Part shown: piece after piece, positions 52,548 through 59,591 of the stretch
How the letters are laid out: each line of letters starts with the position of its first letter
How positions within the stretch are numbered: the first letter of the stretch is position 1
Assembly (NCBI GenBank): GCA_016281435.1
Contig: JAEEIQ010000087.1
Location: 1 to 64,000, forward strand
Direction of reading: 5' to 3'
DNA: 64,000 bases
From: Bacteroidales bacterium
GTDB taxonomy: Bacteria > Bacteroidota > Bacteroidia > Bacteroidales > UBA932
The notes under the pieces: generated by a model
What the model saw: the letters and a program-made list of their open reading frames with translations, nothing else
Told to the model about the DNA's origin: nothing
Database searches by the model: none
Position numbers and translations under genes: made by a program

Positions 52548-53363
52548 ATGCAGAACATACACCCTCTCGCAACAGTGCATCCCGGCGCAAAGCTGGGCGA
52601 AAACGTGGAAGTCGGGCCTTACGCCTTCATAGACGACAATGTGGAGATTGGGGACGGATGCAAGATCCTGCCCCACGCGACCATTTTCTCATACGTTAAG
52701 ATGGGACGAGACTGCACCGTTTTTCCCGGCGCGGTCGTAGGAGCCATACCCCAGGACCTAAAATTCGACGGCGAGATCACTTACGTCGAGATAGGGGACA
52801 GGGTCAACATCCGCGAGTGCGCGACCATAAACCGCGGCACGAAGGCCAGCGGCAAGGGCGTGACGAAGATCGGCAGCGACACCCTTATCATGTCCTATGT
52901 CCATGTCGCCCATGACTGCCGTGTCGGCAACCACTGCATCCTCGTGAGCTATGTCGGCATAGCCGGCGAGACCGACGTCGACGACTGGGCCATCCTCGGA
53001 GGCAGCACCGTCGTGCACCAGTTCTCCCATATCGGCAAGCATGCTATGGTCGGAGGCGGCTCGAAGGTCAACAAGGACATTCCGCCTTATGCCCTCTGCG
53101 GCCGCGATCCCATCACCTATGCCGGAGTCAACATCGTCGGCCTGCGCCGCCGCGGTTTCGATTCCGATACCATCCGCAACATCAAGGACATCTACGACAC
53201 CCTCTATTACCAGGGCTACAATTTCTCGGATGCCTGCTCCCGTATCGAGGCCGGATTCCCCGACTCCGTCGAGAAGACCGAGATACTGGACTTCATCCGC
53301 AATTCGAAGCGCGGCATCGTCCGCGGATTCGAATCATCCCGCGAGAAAGGCATCATCGAGTAG
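52548..53363 (+). CDS. lpxA: Acyl-ACP:UDP-N-acetylglucosamine O-acyltransferase
   Basis: This 271-residue enzyme makes the first lipid A acylation. The left-handed beta-helix starts with IHPLATVHPGAKLGENVEVGP and continues with the family sequence FPGAVVGAIPQDLKFDGE, VNIRECATINRGT and SYVHVAHDCRVGN, which includes the catalytic His. A helical C-terminal domain follows (GLRRRGFDSDTIRNIKDIYDTLYYQG). The length is standard. It follows lpxC by one base, and its TAG shares its G with the GTG of the next gene (TAGTG). Confidence 0.97.
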   Translation: MQNIHPLATVHPGAKLGENVEVGPYAFIDDNVEIGDGCKILPHATIFSYVKMGRDCTVFPGAVVGAIPQDLKFDGEITYVEIGDRVNIRECATINRGTKASGKGVTKIGSDTLIMSYVHVAHDCRVGNHCILVSYVGIAGETDVDDWAILGGSTVVHQFSHIGKHAMVGGGSKVNKDIPPYALCGRDPITYAGVNIVGLRRRGFDSDTIRNIKDIYDTLYYQGYNFSDACSRIEAGFPDSVEKTEILDFIRNSKRGIVRGFESSREKGIIE

Positions 53364-53953
53364 TGCTGCTTTCGGTAGCATACCTGCCTCCTGTCGAATA
53401 CTTCGCCCTGCTGGCGAAGTATTCGTCCGTTAATGTGGAGGCGTGCGAGAATTACCGCCGCCAGACCTGGCGGAACCGCTGCCGCATCCTGACCGCGTCC
53501 GGTCCCGAGGACCTGCGCTTTCCCGTCGTGCACGACGGGGAAAGGCTCATTACCCGCGTCAGGGTGGATTATGAGACTCCGTGGGTGGCGAAGACCGAGC
53601 AGGCCCTGGATTCGGCCTATTACAGTTCCCCTTTCTTCGAGTATTACAGGGATGGCCTGTATGAGATCCTTGATTCGAAGCCTGAGACGCTTTGGGAACT
53701 GGATATGGCGCTGACCCGCTGGCTGCTTCTGAAGCTCGGGCTCGGCACGGAGGTAGTTCCGACGCTGGAGTTCGTTCCGCCCCGGCCGGAAGACCCGTCG
53801 GACATGAGATATGCTCTCAGCCCCAAGGTCCCGTCGTCTTACAAGGGCCGTCCCTACTGGCAGGTGTTCAGGGAGAAATACGGGTTCACTGGTGGCCTGT
53901 CCGTCGTGGACCTGCTCTTCAACGAAGGCCCCGAAGCGGCGTCCTACCTATAA
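53363..53953 (+). CDS. WbqC-family protein
   Basis: This 196-residue protein opens MLLSVAYLPPVEYFALLAKY, the N-terminal pattern of the WbqC family, and continues with ENYRRQTWRNRCRILTASGPEDLRFPV and TPWVAKTEQALDSAYYSSPFFEYY. The family appears in O-antigen and lipid loci and is thought to be a glycine-related or aminotransfer enzyme in sugar modification; its reaction is not well settled. The start is GTG 53363, coupled to lpxA. It is the last gene of the lpx operon; an rpmH-facing terminator lies just behind it. Confidence 0.85.
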   Translation: MLLSVAYLPPVEYFALLAKYSSVNVEACENYRRQTWRNRCRILTASGPEDLRFPVVHDGERLITRVRVDYETPWVAKTEQALDSAYYSSPFFEYYRDGLYEILDSKPETLWELDMALTRWLLLKLGLGTEVVPTLEFVPPRPEDPSDMRYALSPKVPSSYKGRPYWQVFREKYGFTGGLSVVDLLFNEGPEAASYL

Positions 53954-53981
53954 AAAAACTCCGGTCCATCGGGCCGGAGTT
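53952..53981 (-). terminator. Terminator of rpmH, overlapping the wbqC-like stop
   Basis: AACTCCGGTCC (53957-53967), loop ATC and GGGCCGGAGTT (53971-53981) form an 11-bp stem with one G-T pair. Seven A residues at 53952-53958 become a T-tract on the minus strand, so the terminator mainly stops rpmH transcription. It may also weakly stop the lpx operon. Confidence 0.75.
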
Positions 53982-54002
53982 CATTGTCTTTTCAGTCAGA
54001 GA

Positions 54003-54155
54003 CTACCACCTGTCCTCGGAGGAGACGGTGAGTTTCTTGCGGCCGTGACGGCGGCGGGATGCAAGGACCCTGCGTCCGTTGGGCGTGCTCATTCTCTCGC
54101 GGAAGCCGTGCTTGTTGACTCTCTTGCGGGTGGAGGGTTGGAATGTTCTTTTCAT
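54003..54155 (-). CDS. rpmH: 50S ribosomal protein L34
   Basis: This 50-residue protein reads [18 protein letters not shown] at the start, then [27 protein letters not shown], the near-invariant L34 sequence, with a short SEDRW tail. It binds 23S rRNA in the large subunit. A full promoter (54191-54222) lies 35 bases upstream, and a terminator follows. It is monocistronic here; the usual dnaA or rnpA neighbours of rpmH are absent, as in most Bacteroidota. Confidence 0.97.
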   Translation of the reverse strand: MKRTFQPSTRKRVNKHGFRERMSTPNGRRVLASRRRHGRKKLTVSSEDRW

Positions 54156-54190
54156 ATCTTGCTTTTCTTTATATTTCCGTTAAGGGAGTG

Positions 54191-54222
54191 CAAAGGTATC
54201 ATTTTTCATTTTGATTCCCAAA
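54191..54222 (-). promoter_or_regulatory. Promoter of rpmH
   Basis: On the minus strand TTTG (54222-54219), a 20-nt spacer and TACCTTTG (54198-54191) are an ideal Bacteroidetes promoter, as expected for a strongly expressed ribosomal gene. Confidence 0.8.
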
Positions 54223-54248
54223 TTTTTCCGCAGAAAATGTTGCCCGGT

Positions 54249-55262
54249 CTATTTCTTGGCGGGCTTGAAGGAGCCGGGGTTCTCTCCGGGGTAGCTCCCG
54301 TCGGATACCATCTTCTTCACCTTGTCGAGGAATCCTTTCACCCGGGCCTTGTAGGTAGCCGGATCCTTCGCGTATGAATTTGCGTGGACCGCCCCTTCGC
54401 AGACATAGTATTCCTTGTAGCCCGTTGTCTTGGCATTGTAGTTCTTCCAGATGTTGTCGAAGGGTACGAAGTCATCGGCGTCGCCGTGGATGAACATCAT
54501 TGGAACTGTGCTCTTCTCCAGCTGCTTGACCGAAGAAGCTTCCCAGAAACCCCATCCGTGCTGCCTCTTGGTCACGAGACTGGCGCTCTGGAGCACATCG
54601 GGCGGGATGAATCCGAAGCTTTGCTTGCGGTTGTTGTTGAATTGGACCACGACGGAGGCGTAGCCGCAGTCCTCGACGACGCAGCGGACGTAGTCGGGAA
54701 GCTGGTCTCCGCTGGCCATCATGACAGTAGCGGCGCCCATCGAGACGCCGTGCAGGACCATGAAGTCATCCTTGAAGATGCCGTGGGCCACCTTTATCCA
54801 CCTTTCTACATCCAGGCGGTCGAACCATCCCATCTGGACATGGTCACCCTCGGAATAGCCGTGGTACTGGAGATCGGGGAATAGGACGTTGTAGTTGAAT
54901 TCATCACGGTACATGCGTACCAGATACAGGAAAACGAAGTGGTTGTCGCCGTAACCGTGGACAACGATCGCGGTACCGTTGGCCTTTGCCGGGTTGACTG
55001 CAGGCACATAGCATGCGTGGATGTTGAAATCCCTGTAGCCCTGGATGACGGTATCCCTGAGGATGCCCCTGGCCTTCAGGCCGTCGTACCATGCGGTGCT
55101 TCCGGGGAGGAGGGAATCAGCCTTGTGACGGCATCTTTCAATGTCTTCAACCCCATGAGGGGTCGGCTGGAGGGCGAATTTGGACATGAACTTCCCGGCA
55201 AGGCAGCCGGACAGGGAAGTGGCAGCAATGAGCAGGATTGCTATGTTGAGAAACTTTTTCAT
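54249..55262 (-). CDS. Alpha/beta hydrolase lipoprotein
   Basis: This 337-residue protein has a lipobox at Cys20 (ATSLSGC). The alpha/beta hydrolase motifs are in order: oxyanion strand IVVHGYGDNH, nucleophile Ser in HGVSMGAA, Asp in FIHGDADDFVPF and His in GAVHANSY. It resembles the serine aminopeptidase S33/BAAT-like group of Bacteroidota envelope hydrolases. The substrate is unknown. Its -7 box (55293-55300) abuts the box of the divergent rubredoxin gene. No partner genes are adjacent on the same strand. Confidence 0.87.
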   Translation of the reverse strand: MKKFLNIAILLIAATSLSGCLAGKFMSKFALQPTPHGVEDIERCRHKADSLLPGSTAWYDGLKARGILRDTVIQGYRDFNIHACYVPAVNPAKANGTAIVVHGYGDNHFVFLYLVRMYRDEFNYNVLFPDLQYHGYSEGDHVQMGWFDRLDVERWIKVAHGIFKDDFMVLHGVSMGAATVMMASGDQLPDYVRCVVEDCGYASVVVQFNNNRKQSFGFIPPDVLQSASLVTKRQHGWGFWEASSVKQLEKSTVPMMFIHGDADDFVPFDNIWKNYNAKTTGYKEYYVCEGAVHANSYAKDPATYKARVKGFLDKVKKMVSDGSYPGENPGSFKPAKK

Positions 55263-55284
55263 TAGTGTTGGTATTGGTTCGTTT

Positions 55285-55300
55285 TAGCTTTGCAAATATA
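55285..55300. promoter_or_regulatory. Back-to-back -7 boxes of rubredoxin and hydrolase genes
   Basis: TAGCTTTG (55285-55292) on the plus strand is directly followed by CAAATATA (55293-55300), which is TATATTTG on the minus strand. The plus box lies 57 bases before the rubredoxin start, the minus box 30 bases before the hydrolase start. Binding to one would exclude the other. Confidence 0.45.
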
Positions 55301-55349
55301 GGCAAAATGCAGGATATTTCTTAAATTGCCGTCGTTAAATCGAACTGTT

Positions 55350-55511
55350 ATGAAGAAATACGTATGCAGCATCTGCGGGTACGAGTATGACCCCGCTATC
55401 GGCGATCCCGACAACGGCATAGCCCCCGGAACTCCTTTCGAAGAACTCCCTGACGACTGGGCCTGCCCCCTGTGCGGCGTCGGCAAGGAAGACTTCGCCC
55501 CGGCGGAGTAG
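55350..55511 (+). CDS. Rubredoxin
   Basis: This 53-residue electron carrier holds a single iron bound by four Cys in [10 protein letters not shown] and [11 protein letters not shown], with the family WACPLCG turn and PDDW segment. Length is standard. It is cytoplasmic and typically passes electrons to peroxide- or superoxide-reducing enzymes in anaerobes. I chose ATG 55350 because rubredoxins begin MKKYVC; the frame extends to 55326. A strong terminator follows. It is monocistronic. Confidence 0.97.
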   Translation: MKKYVCSICGYEYDPAIGDPDNGIAPGTPFEELPDDWACPLCGVGKEDFAPAE

Positions 55512-55527
55512 CCGACCTTCAAGTTTG

Positions 55528-55564
55528 AGCGCCGCGTCCCGGGAATGGGGCGCGGCGCTTTTCC
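55528..55564 (+). terminator. Terminator of the rubredoxin gene
   Basis: AGCGCCGCG (55528-55536) pairs with CGCGGCGCT (55551-55559), with extra inner C/G pairing, and TTTT follows. It lies 17 bases after the stop codon. Confidence 0.8.
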
Positions 55565-55614
55565 GTAATCCGCAGAAGCCTGGATTGTCACCTGTCCGTT
55601 GTGCAAGTCTTTTT

Positions 55615-56199
55615 TCATTCAGCGCTGAATCGTCGCAATGTGGCTCTTACCATGGAAGTCACGTACTGACTGCTTGCGTAATCGTAAGCACGGCATTCAT
55701 ACTGGCAATCCAGAATGTCGTCTCGGAGACTAAGTATTTCCAATTCTCCGGCTCCGGTTGCCAAGTGGAAACCTCCTTGTGACATTGTCTCCTTTATACT
55801 TTGACCTTTTCGAAAAGAGAGGGCTCCTGTCTTGGAATCAATGGATATATATGCCGTCAGGGATACACCGATTTGATCATTATGATCTCGTGAATTTCCA
55901 TATTCTTCAGTCTCTATATACTGTATCGGTACAGTCAGGAAAAGATAGTTCTCTCTTATCCCGATGGCAAAGATATCGATATGAGCTTTGAACAATCTGG
56001 CGCTCAGGTCAAATTCTTTGAACAAGTCCTTGTTAGCCGATCCGTCATCGTTCAAGTCCACTGGTTCTCCCATCCATTCGAGATTCAAATATTCATAGCG
56101 TCCTTTGTACTCCTGAATGGCCCTATCCAATATCATCTGCCTGTCCGGCGTGCAGGACAGGCAGATGAGGGCGATGAAAAACAATAAGCGTATTTTCAT
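55615..56199 (-). CDS. AT-rich lipoprotein of unknown function
   Basis: This 194-residue protein has a lipobox at Cys16 (LICLSC). The mature part has alternating hydrophobic strands (LEWMGEPVDLNDDGSANKDL, which resembles a short Ca-binding-like loop, and YLFLTVPIQYIETEEYGNS). I recognise no family. Its start overlaps the stop of the upstream 562-residue lipoprotein gene as ATGA, so the two are co-translated. Base composition is much lower in G+C than in the rest of the window. The pair is probably driven by the ECF-type element at 57914-57948. Confidence 0.65.
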   Translation of the reverse strand: MKIRLLFFIALICLSCTPDRQMILDRAIQEYKGRYEYLNLEWMGEPVDLNDDGSANKDLFKEFDLSARLFKAHIDIFAIGIRENYLFLTVPIQYIETEEYGNSRDHNDQIGVSLTAYISIDSKTGALSFRKGQSIKETMSQGGFHLATGAGELEILSLRDDILDCQYECRAYDYASSQYVTSMVRATLRRFSAE

Positions 56200-57884
56200 T
56201 TCTTATTTTTTCTTTGCATCAAAGTAGATTTAATTATATCCTGATTTCTTCCGTCTATGGGGAGAAAAGAGATATTTATAGCGCCAAGTGAAAGGCAGTT
56301 TAAATTGTGTCCATACCCAACTCCATCTTTTAATGTTCTATTGAAGACTACACAGTTATCATATTTTAGACTCATTGAGCCCAAATCATCAGAGGCTTGG
56401 CTGTATGTATAAGAATAGGTCGAACCAGTGGTATGGCCGCCATTGATCCCTAACGAGCCTTTGAACAGGTTATTATCGTTACCCATCTGGATATTACCTG
56501 AAAAACGGAAATCATGAGATTTGTTTTCTGTAATCGTAGTTGTTGAGGCATCATCTATTTCTTTGGCCGATATCCAAATGTCACATGAGCCAGAGGATAA
56601 ATCCCAGGGCGTGCTTATTAGGATCATATTACCTTTATCAGATGGATAATACCATTTAGGTTCGATGTAATCTTCTTTAATTGTGTATTCATGCCAATTT
56701 TTATTTCCTAAGAATGTCCAACCGAAAACCACATGTACTTTTGAAATATACATTATGTCTCCTGCATCTATAGTCAGCGATGGTGAGCCCAAGCTGCTTG
56801 TCGTTCCATCTTTGTTCGCTTTCACGAAATCGAATTTAATCTCATATTTTCCCGTGCTCCATAATTTTGATAGGAATTCGTCAAAAGCTAGTGTTTTGTC
56901 TCGTCCTGTTTTAATTGTGCCTTGAAGATCAGGATCTTCTGAAGAGTCGGCATAATTCCATAATTCTGAGTTGCTGACAAAAGAAAAGCGGTAGAGTAAT
57001 TCCTTTTTGTGTTTACAGTAGATGCCATTGTTTATATTAGATTTCGTCATGCCATAATATATAAAGTCACGTTGTACTCCATCTCCCCATCCGGTTCCAA
57101 ACTCATCGTACGCTTGTAACGTTTCAGGGCTGATGCTTCTAAGGTCCGTTTCTGAGATGAAATCTCCAACTCGTCTGACCCAATCTACTGAAGATGTATC
57201 CGGATTATCGTTCACATAATCTGTCCACCCTCTTGTTTTTTCTATTTTACTACCGTCAAATTCCGGAGCAATGAAATCATAGCTAGCTTCATTGGCTCGG
57301 GTAGCCGGAGTCTTGACTATCATCCTCTCATTGCTTTTGACAATCAATACAGGGAAATCAGGGAAAGCCCCCAAAGGTAATTCACCTTTTATTTCACCAT
57401 TACTGAAAACCGGGTGTGAGGCGTTTTGATCAGCATAACCTACTCCTACTTCTTCAATGGAAGTATCCCATTTCTTCACGCTGAAACAGCGAGGGTCGAT
57501 CCATGAAAAATCAGGGACGAGTATAGTAAGTTTAGGGAGACTCCGTTCGATCAGTTCAAGATTGGAAGGTGTTTCAGAAAAGTTGAGCAGAAGTTCACGG
57601 AATGTCATCCCATCATGGACTACTTCATTTTTCACATATGGGTAAAACACGTCAAAATCCCGGTCAAACTCTTTAAGAGCCTCCTGCTTCAGAAAGACTC
57701 TGAGTTCCTTGTCTGAAGAAACAGCTTTTGAAAGGATTGCTGCGAAATTCCTCATCGCCGTTTGTTCGTCAATTGTTAACAGTTCTTCGTAGGACGAGAT
57801 TGGAGCATCCGGATTGATTTGTTTGCTACATGAAACCATGAGCGCGGCCGTCAAAAGGGCCGTTAAAGTTAGTGCTTTTTTCAT
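56196..57884 (-). CDS. Large AT-rich lipoprotein, possible ECF-sigma target
   Basis: This 562-residue protein has a lipobox at Cys19 (AALMVSC). The first 200 residues are helical, then a beta-rich region with many aromatic residues follows. Residues 447-506 form a Ser/Thr/Gly-rich alternating stretch (STTTITENKSHDF, GSTYSYTYSQASDD) reminiscent of the stem region of aerolysin-like proteins; this is a pattern impression only. No named family is recognised. G+C content is clearly lower than in flanking genes. I chose ATG 57884 where the leader begins. The promoter-like element upstream is nearly the same as that of the FecR operon. Confidence 0.6.
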   Translation of the reverse strand: MKKALTLTALLTAALMVSCSKQINPDAPISSYEELLTIDEQTAMRNFAAILSKAVSSDKELRVFLKQEALKEFDRDFDVFYPYVKNEVVHDGMTFRELLLNFSETPSNLELIERSLPKLTILVPDFSWIDPRCFSVKKWDTSIEEVGVGYADQNASHPVFSNGEIKGELPLGAFPDFPVLIVKSNERMIVKTPATRANEASYDFIAPEFDGSKIEKTRGWTDYVNDNPDTSSVDWVRRVGDFISETDLRSISPETLQAYDEFGTGWGDGVQRDFIYYGMTKSNINNGIYCKHKKELLYRFSFVSNSELWNYADSSEDPDLQGTIKTGRDKTLAFDEFLSKLWSTGKYEIKFDFVKANKDGTTSSLGSPSLTIDAGDIMYISKVHVVFGWTFLGNKNWHEYTIKEDYIEPKWYYPSDKGNMILISTPWDLSSGSCDIWISAKEIDDASTTTITENKSHDFRFSGNIQMGNDNNLFKGSLGINGGHTTGSTYSYTYSQASDDLGSMSLKYDNCVVFNRTLKDGVGYGHNLNCLSLGAINISFLPIDGRNQDIIKSTLMQRKNKK

Positions 57885-57901
57885 AAATAATTCGTTGTAT
57901 A

Positions 57902-57927
57902 TCGTTGTATCACATATGAGACAACGA
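57902..57927. repeat. 26-bp interrupted palindrome over the -10 of the lipoprotein promoter
   Basis: TCGTTGT (57902-57908) and ACAACGA (57921-57927) pair across a centre holding a TCA/TGA pair, and an additional direct copy TCGTTGTAT lies at 57892-57900. The right arm contains the CGTTGTC -10-like box of the ECF-type promoter. It could be an operator. Confidence 0.45.
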
Positions 57928-57948
57928 ACCATTGAAAAAGTACCACTC
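57914..57948 (-). promoter_or_regulatory. ECF-type promoter of the AT-rich lipoprotein operon
   Basis: On the minus strand GAGTGGTACTTTT, 9 nt and CGTTGTC are followed by TCATAT. The same two blocks at exactly the same distance lie upstream of fecR (62691-62723). The start codon is 29 bases downstream. The match in sequence and spacing, beside an ECF sigma gene, suggests this is the -35/-10 of that sigma. Confidence 0.65.
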
Positions 57949-58057
57949 GAAAACAAGTATTTTTTTGTCGTGTTACATACCACGAGTAATGATGCCTCCG
58001 ACAAGCGGCGACCGAATGCATATAAGGGTTGTGTTATAGTCCTGGTTTTCTGACTGG

Positions 58058-58570
58058 TCAGGCAAAGAACAGCAGGACGAAGCGGAACTGGGAGGCGTCA
58101 AGGCTGCCGCGCAGCGAGGCCATGGCGCGGGACAGATGGTTCTTTACGGTCTGCTCGGCGATCCCGAGGTCTTCGGCGATCTCTTTTATCGTCAGGCCGT
58201 CGCGTTTCGCCATCAGCAGGACCTTGCGACGGACAGGTGGCAGAGCCTCGATCCCGGTCCAGAGGGCGGCCTCTCCTGCGGAGCGGTCCCTCGCCTCTTC
58301 ATCGCTTATCACCCCGTCAGGATCAAGGGGCTCAAGAGTGTTTCGGCCTGCTTTTTTCAGACGGTTGATGCAGTCATTCCTTACCGCTGTGTACATCCAT
58401 GGGCGGGGCGCCATTATGGATGATCCTGACGAGACGGATTCCCAGAACCGGAGAAAACTATCCTGGACAGCATCTTCGGCGTCTGACAAGTTGCCGAGAT
58501 AATGCAGTGCATATAGGCATAACTGTCTGTATAGGCTCCTGTAGAGCCTGTGCATTTCTTCCTGTCTCAT
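58058..58570 (-). CDS. RNA polymerase ECF sigma factor (FecI-like), last gene of a FecR operon
   Basis: This 170-residue sigma-70-like factor has region 2 (LYALHYLGNLSDAEDAVQDSFLRFWE, PWMYTAVRNDCINRL) and region 4 (LTIKEIAEDLGIAEQTVKNHLSRAMASLRG), with no region 1 or 3. It recruits RNA polymerase to specific envelope genes. The start is ATG 58570 (overlapping the DUF4249 stop as ATGA) or ATG 58555. It is unusual that the sigma gene is distal and the fecR gene first. Likely targets are its own operon and the lipoprotein pair that follows. Confidence 0.93.
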   Translation of the reverse strand: MRQEEMHRLYRSLYRQLCLYALHYLGNLSDAEDAVQDSFLRFWESVSSGSSIMAPRPWMYTAVRNDCINRLKKAGRNTLEPLDPDGVISDEEARDRSAGEAALWTGIEALPPVRRKVLLMAKRDGLTIKEIAEDLGIAEQTVKNHLSRAMASLRGSLDASQFRFVLLFFA

Positions 58571-59586
58571 AGCTGCATGTCCGGAAGGTCGATTATGTAG
58601 TCAAACGAACTCATTACAGTGACGAATCCGGCACCGCCTGAGACGTTCTGCTTGAAAATCAAGGGGGCATCTACGGAGAATTCGGTCAGGGTCGAGCTAT
58701 AGTACTGGACGGCGTTGAGGTAGGAGTATGCGTCCTTATCCATGGTGTTCAGCCGTACGATTGCCCTCGCCCTGCAAATATATGATGAACCGCCCATGTA
58801 TCCCCCTGACCGGTTGTAAAAGCGGTCTTCGCAAGCCAGGTTCAAGGTGTATGCCGATCCGCTGAAGCGGGAATCGCGGAAGATATTGAAGGCATTCTCA
58901 AAATAATCCGGCTCGTAAACGGTTGTTCTGTCATCCTCCCTGGGAATCCTTATCCCGTTGTTCAGCGACGGCTCCAATGTATTTATGACCGCAAGTTCCT
59001 TCCTTCCGTAGTAAGCGAGCGTGTCACCCGGCTCATGCCGTTCGTATTCTCCCTTCACGGCAAGGACCAGTGCCGCTTCCGAGAAAATCTGGACCCGGTA
59101 AAAATTATCTTCTCCTGTCCGGTCTTCCATGGTCGCCAGAAACTGTCTGCATGTCTGCGGATATCTGTCTGTCTGCCGGAGCATGGTGACTAAAGCAGTA
59201 TCCACACTGGAGATCACGGCGGGGAGCGGGGCCTGTACTTCCGCGGCGGCGAGGTTTCCGTCCGGCGTCTCCAGTTCGAGCCGCACCATGTCGCCGGGCC
59301 TGGCGCGGCACTTGAAACGTATCGACTGCGGTGCTTCGTGCCCTGTGAGATCGGATGTCTCTGACTGCAGGATACCGTTGACATAGCAGCGGAGGCTGGC
59401 GTCCTCAATCATATAACAGTTGTCAAACGAGCTCCATGCAACGAAAGCCGTGTGCAGGCTGTCCCCTGTGCAGATGATTGAATTGAGGGTAAGTATCCTT
59501 TCAGAGGGGTCTCCGGGCAGATTCACGGTTCTTTCGCAGGCAAGGACCAGCGGCAGGAATATGAAACAGGTGAGTATCTTTTTCAT
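58567..59586 (-). CDS. DUF4249 lipoprotein, partner of the TonB receptor
   Basis: This 339-residue protein has a lipobox at Cys17 (LPLVLAC). DUF4249 features include RTVNLPGDPSERILTLNSIICTGD at the start, the strand of the family's Ig-like N-terminal domain, and a beta-rich C-terminal part (FNIFRDSRFSGSAYTLNL; SYLNAVQYYSS). In Bacteroidota DUF4249 genes sit next to STN-type TonB receptors, as here; the protein is thought to be a surface partner that helps the receptor bind ligand. It follows the receptor gene by five bases. Confidence 0.87.
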   Translation of the reverse strand: MKKILTCFIFLPLVLACERTVNLPGDPSERILTLNSIICTGDSLHTAFVAWSSFDNCYMIEDASLRCYVNGILQSETSDLTGHEAPQSIRFKCRARPGDMVRLELETPDGNLAAAEVQAPLPAVISSVDTALVTMLRQTDRYPQTCRQFLATMEDRTGEDNFYRVQIFSEAALVLAVKGEYERHEPGDTLAYYGRKELAVINTLEPSLNNGIRIPREDDRTTVYEPDYFENAFNIFRDSRFSGSAYTLNLACEDRFYNRSGGYMGGSSYICRARAIVRLNTMDKDAYSYLNAVQYYSSTLTEFSVDAPLIFKQNVSGGAGFVTVMSSFDYIIDLPDMQL

Positions 59587-59591
59587 TTCGT

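Noticed and set aside
55600..57900. Genomic island with mobile element
   Set aside because: Only the base composition is unusual. No integrase, transposase, tRNA, terminal repeats or toxin-immunity layout is present at its borders.
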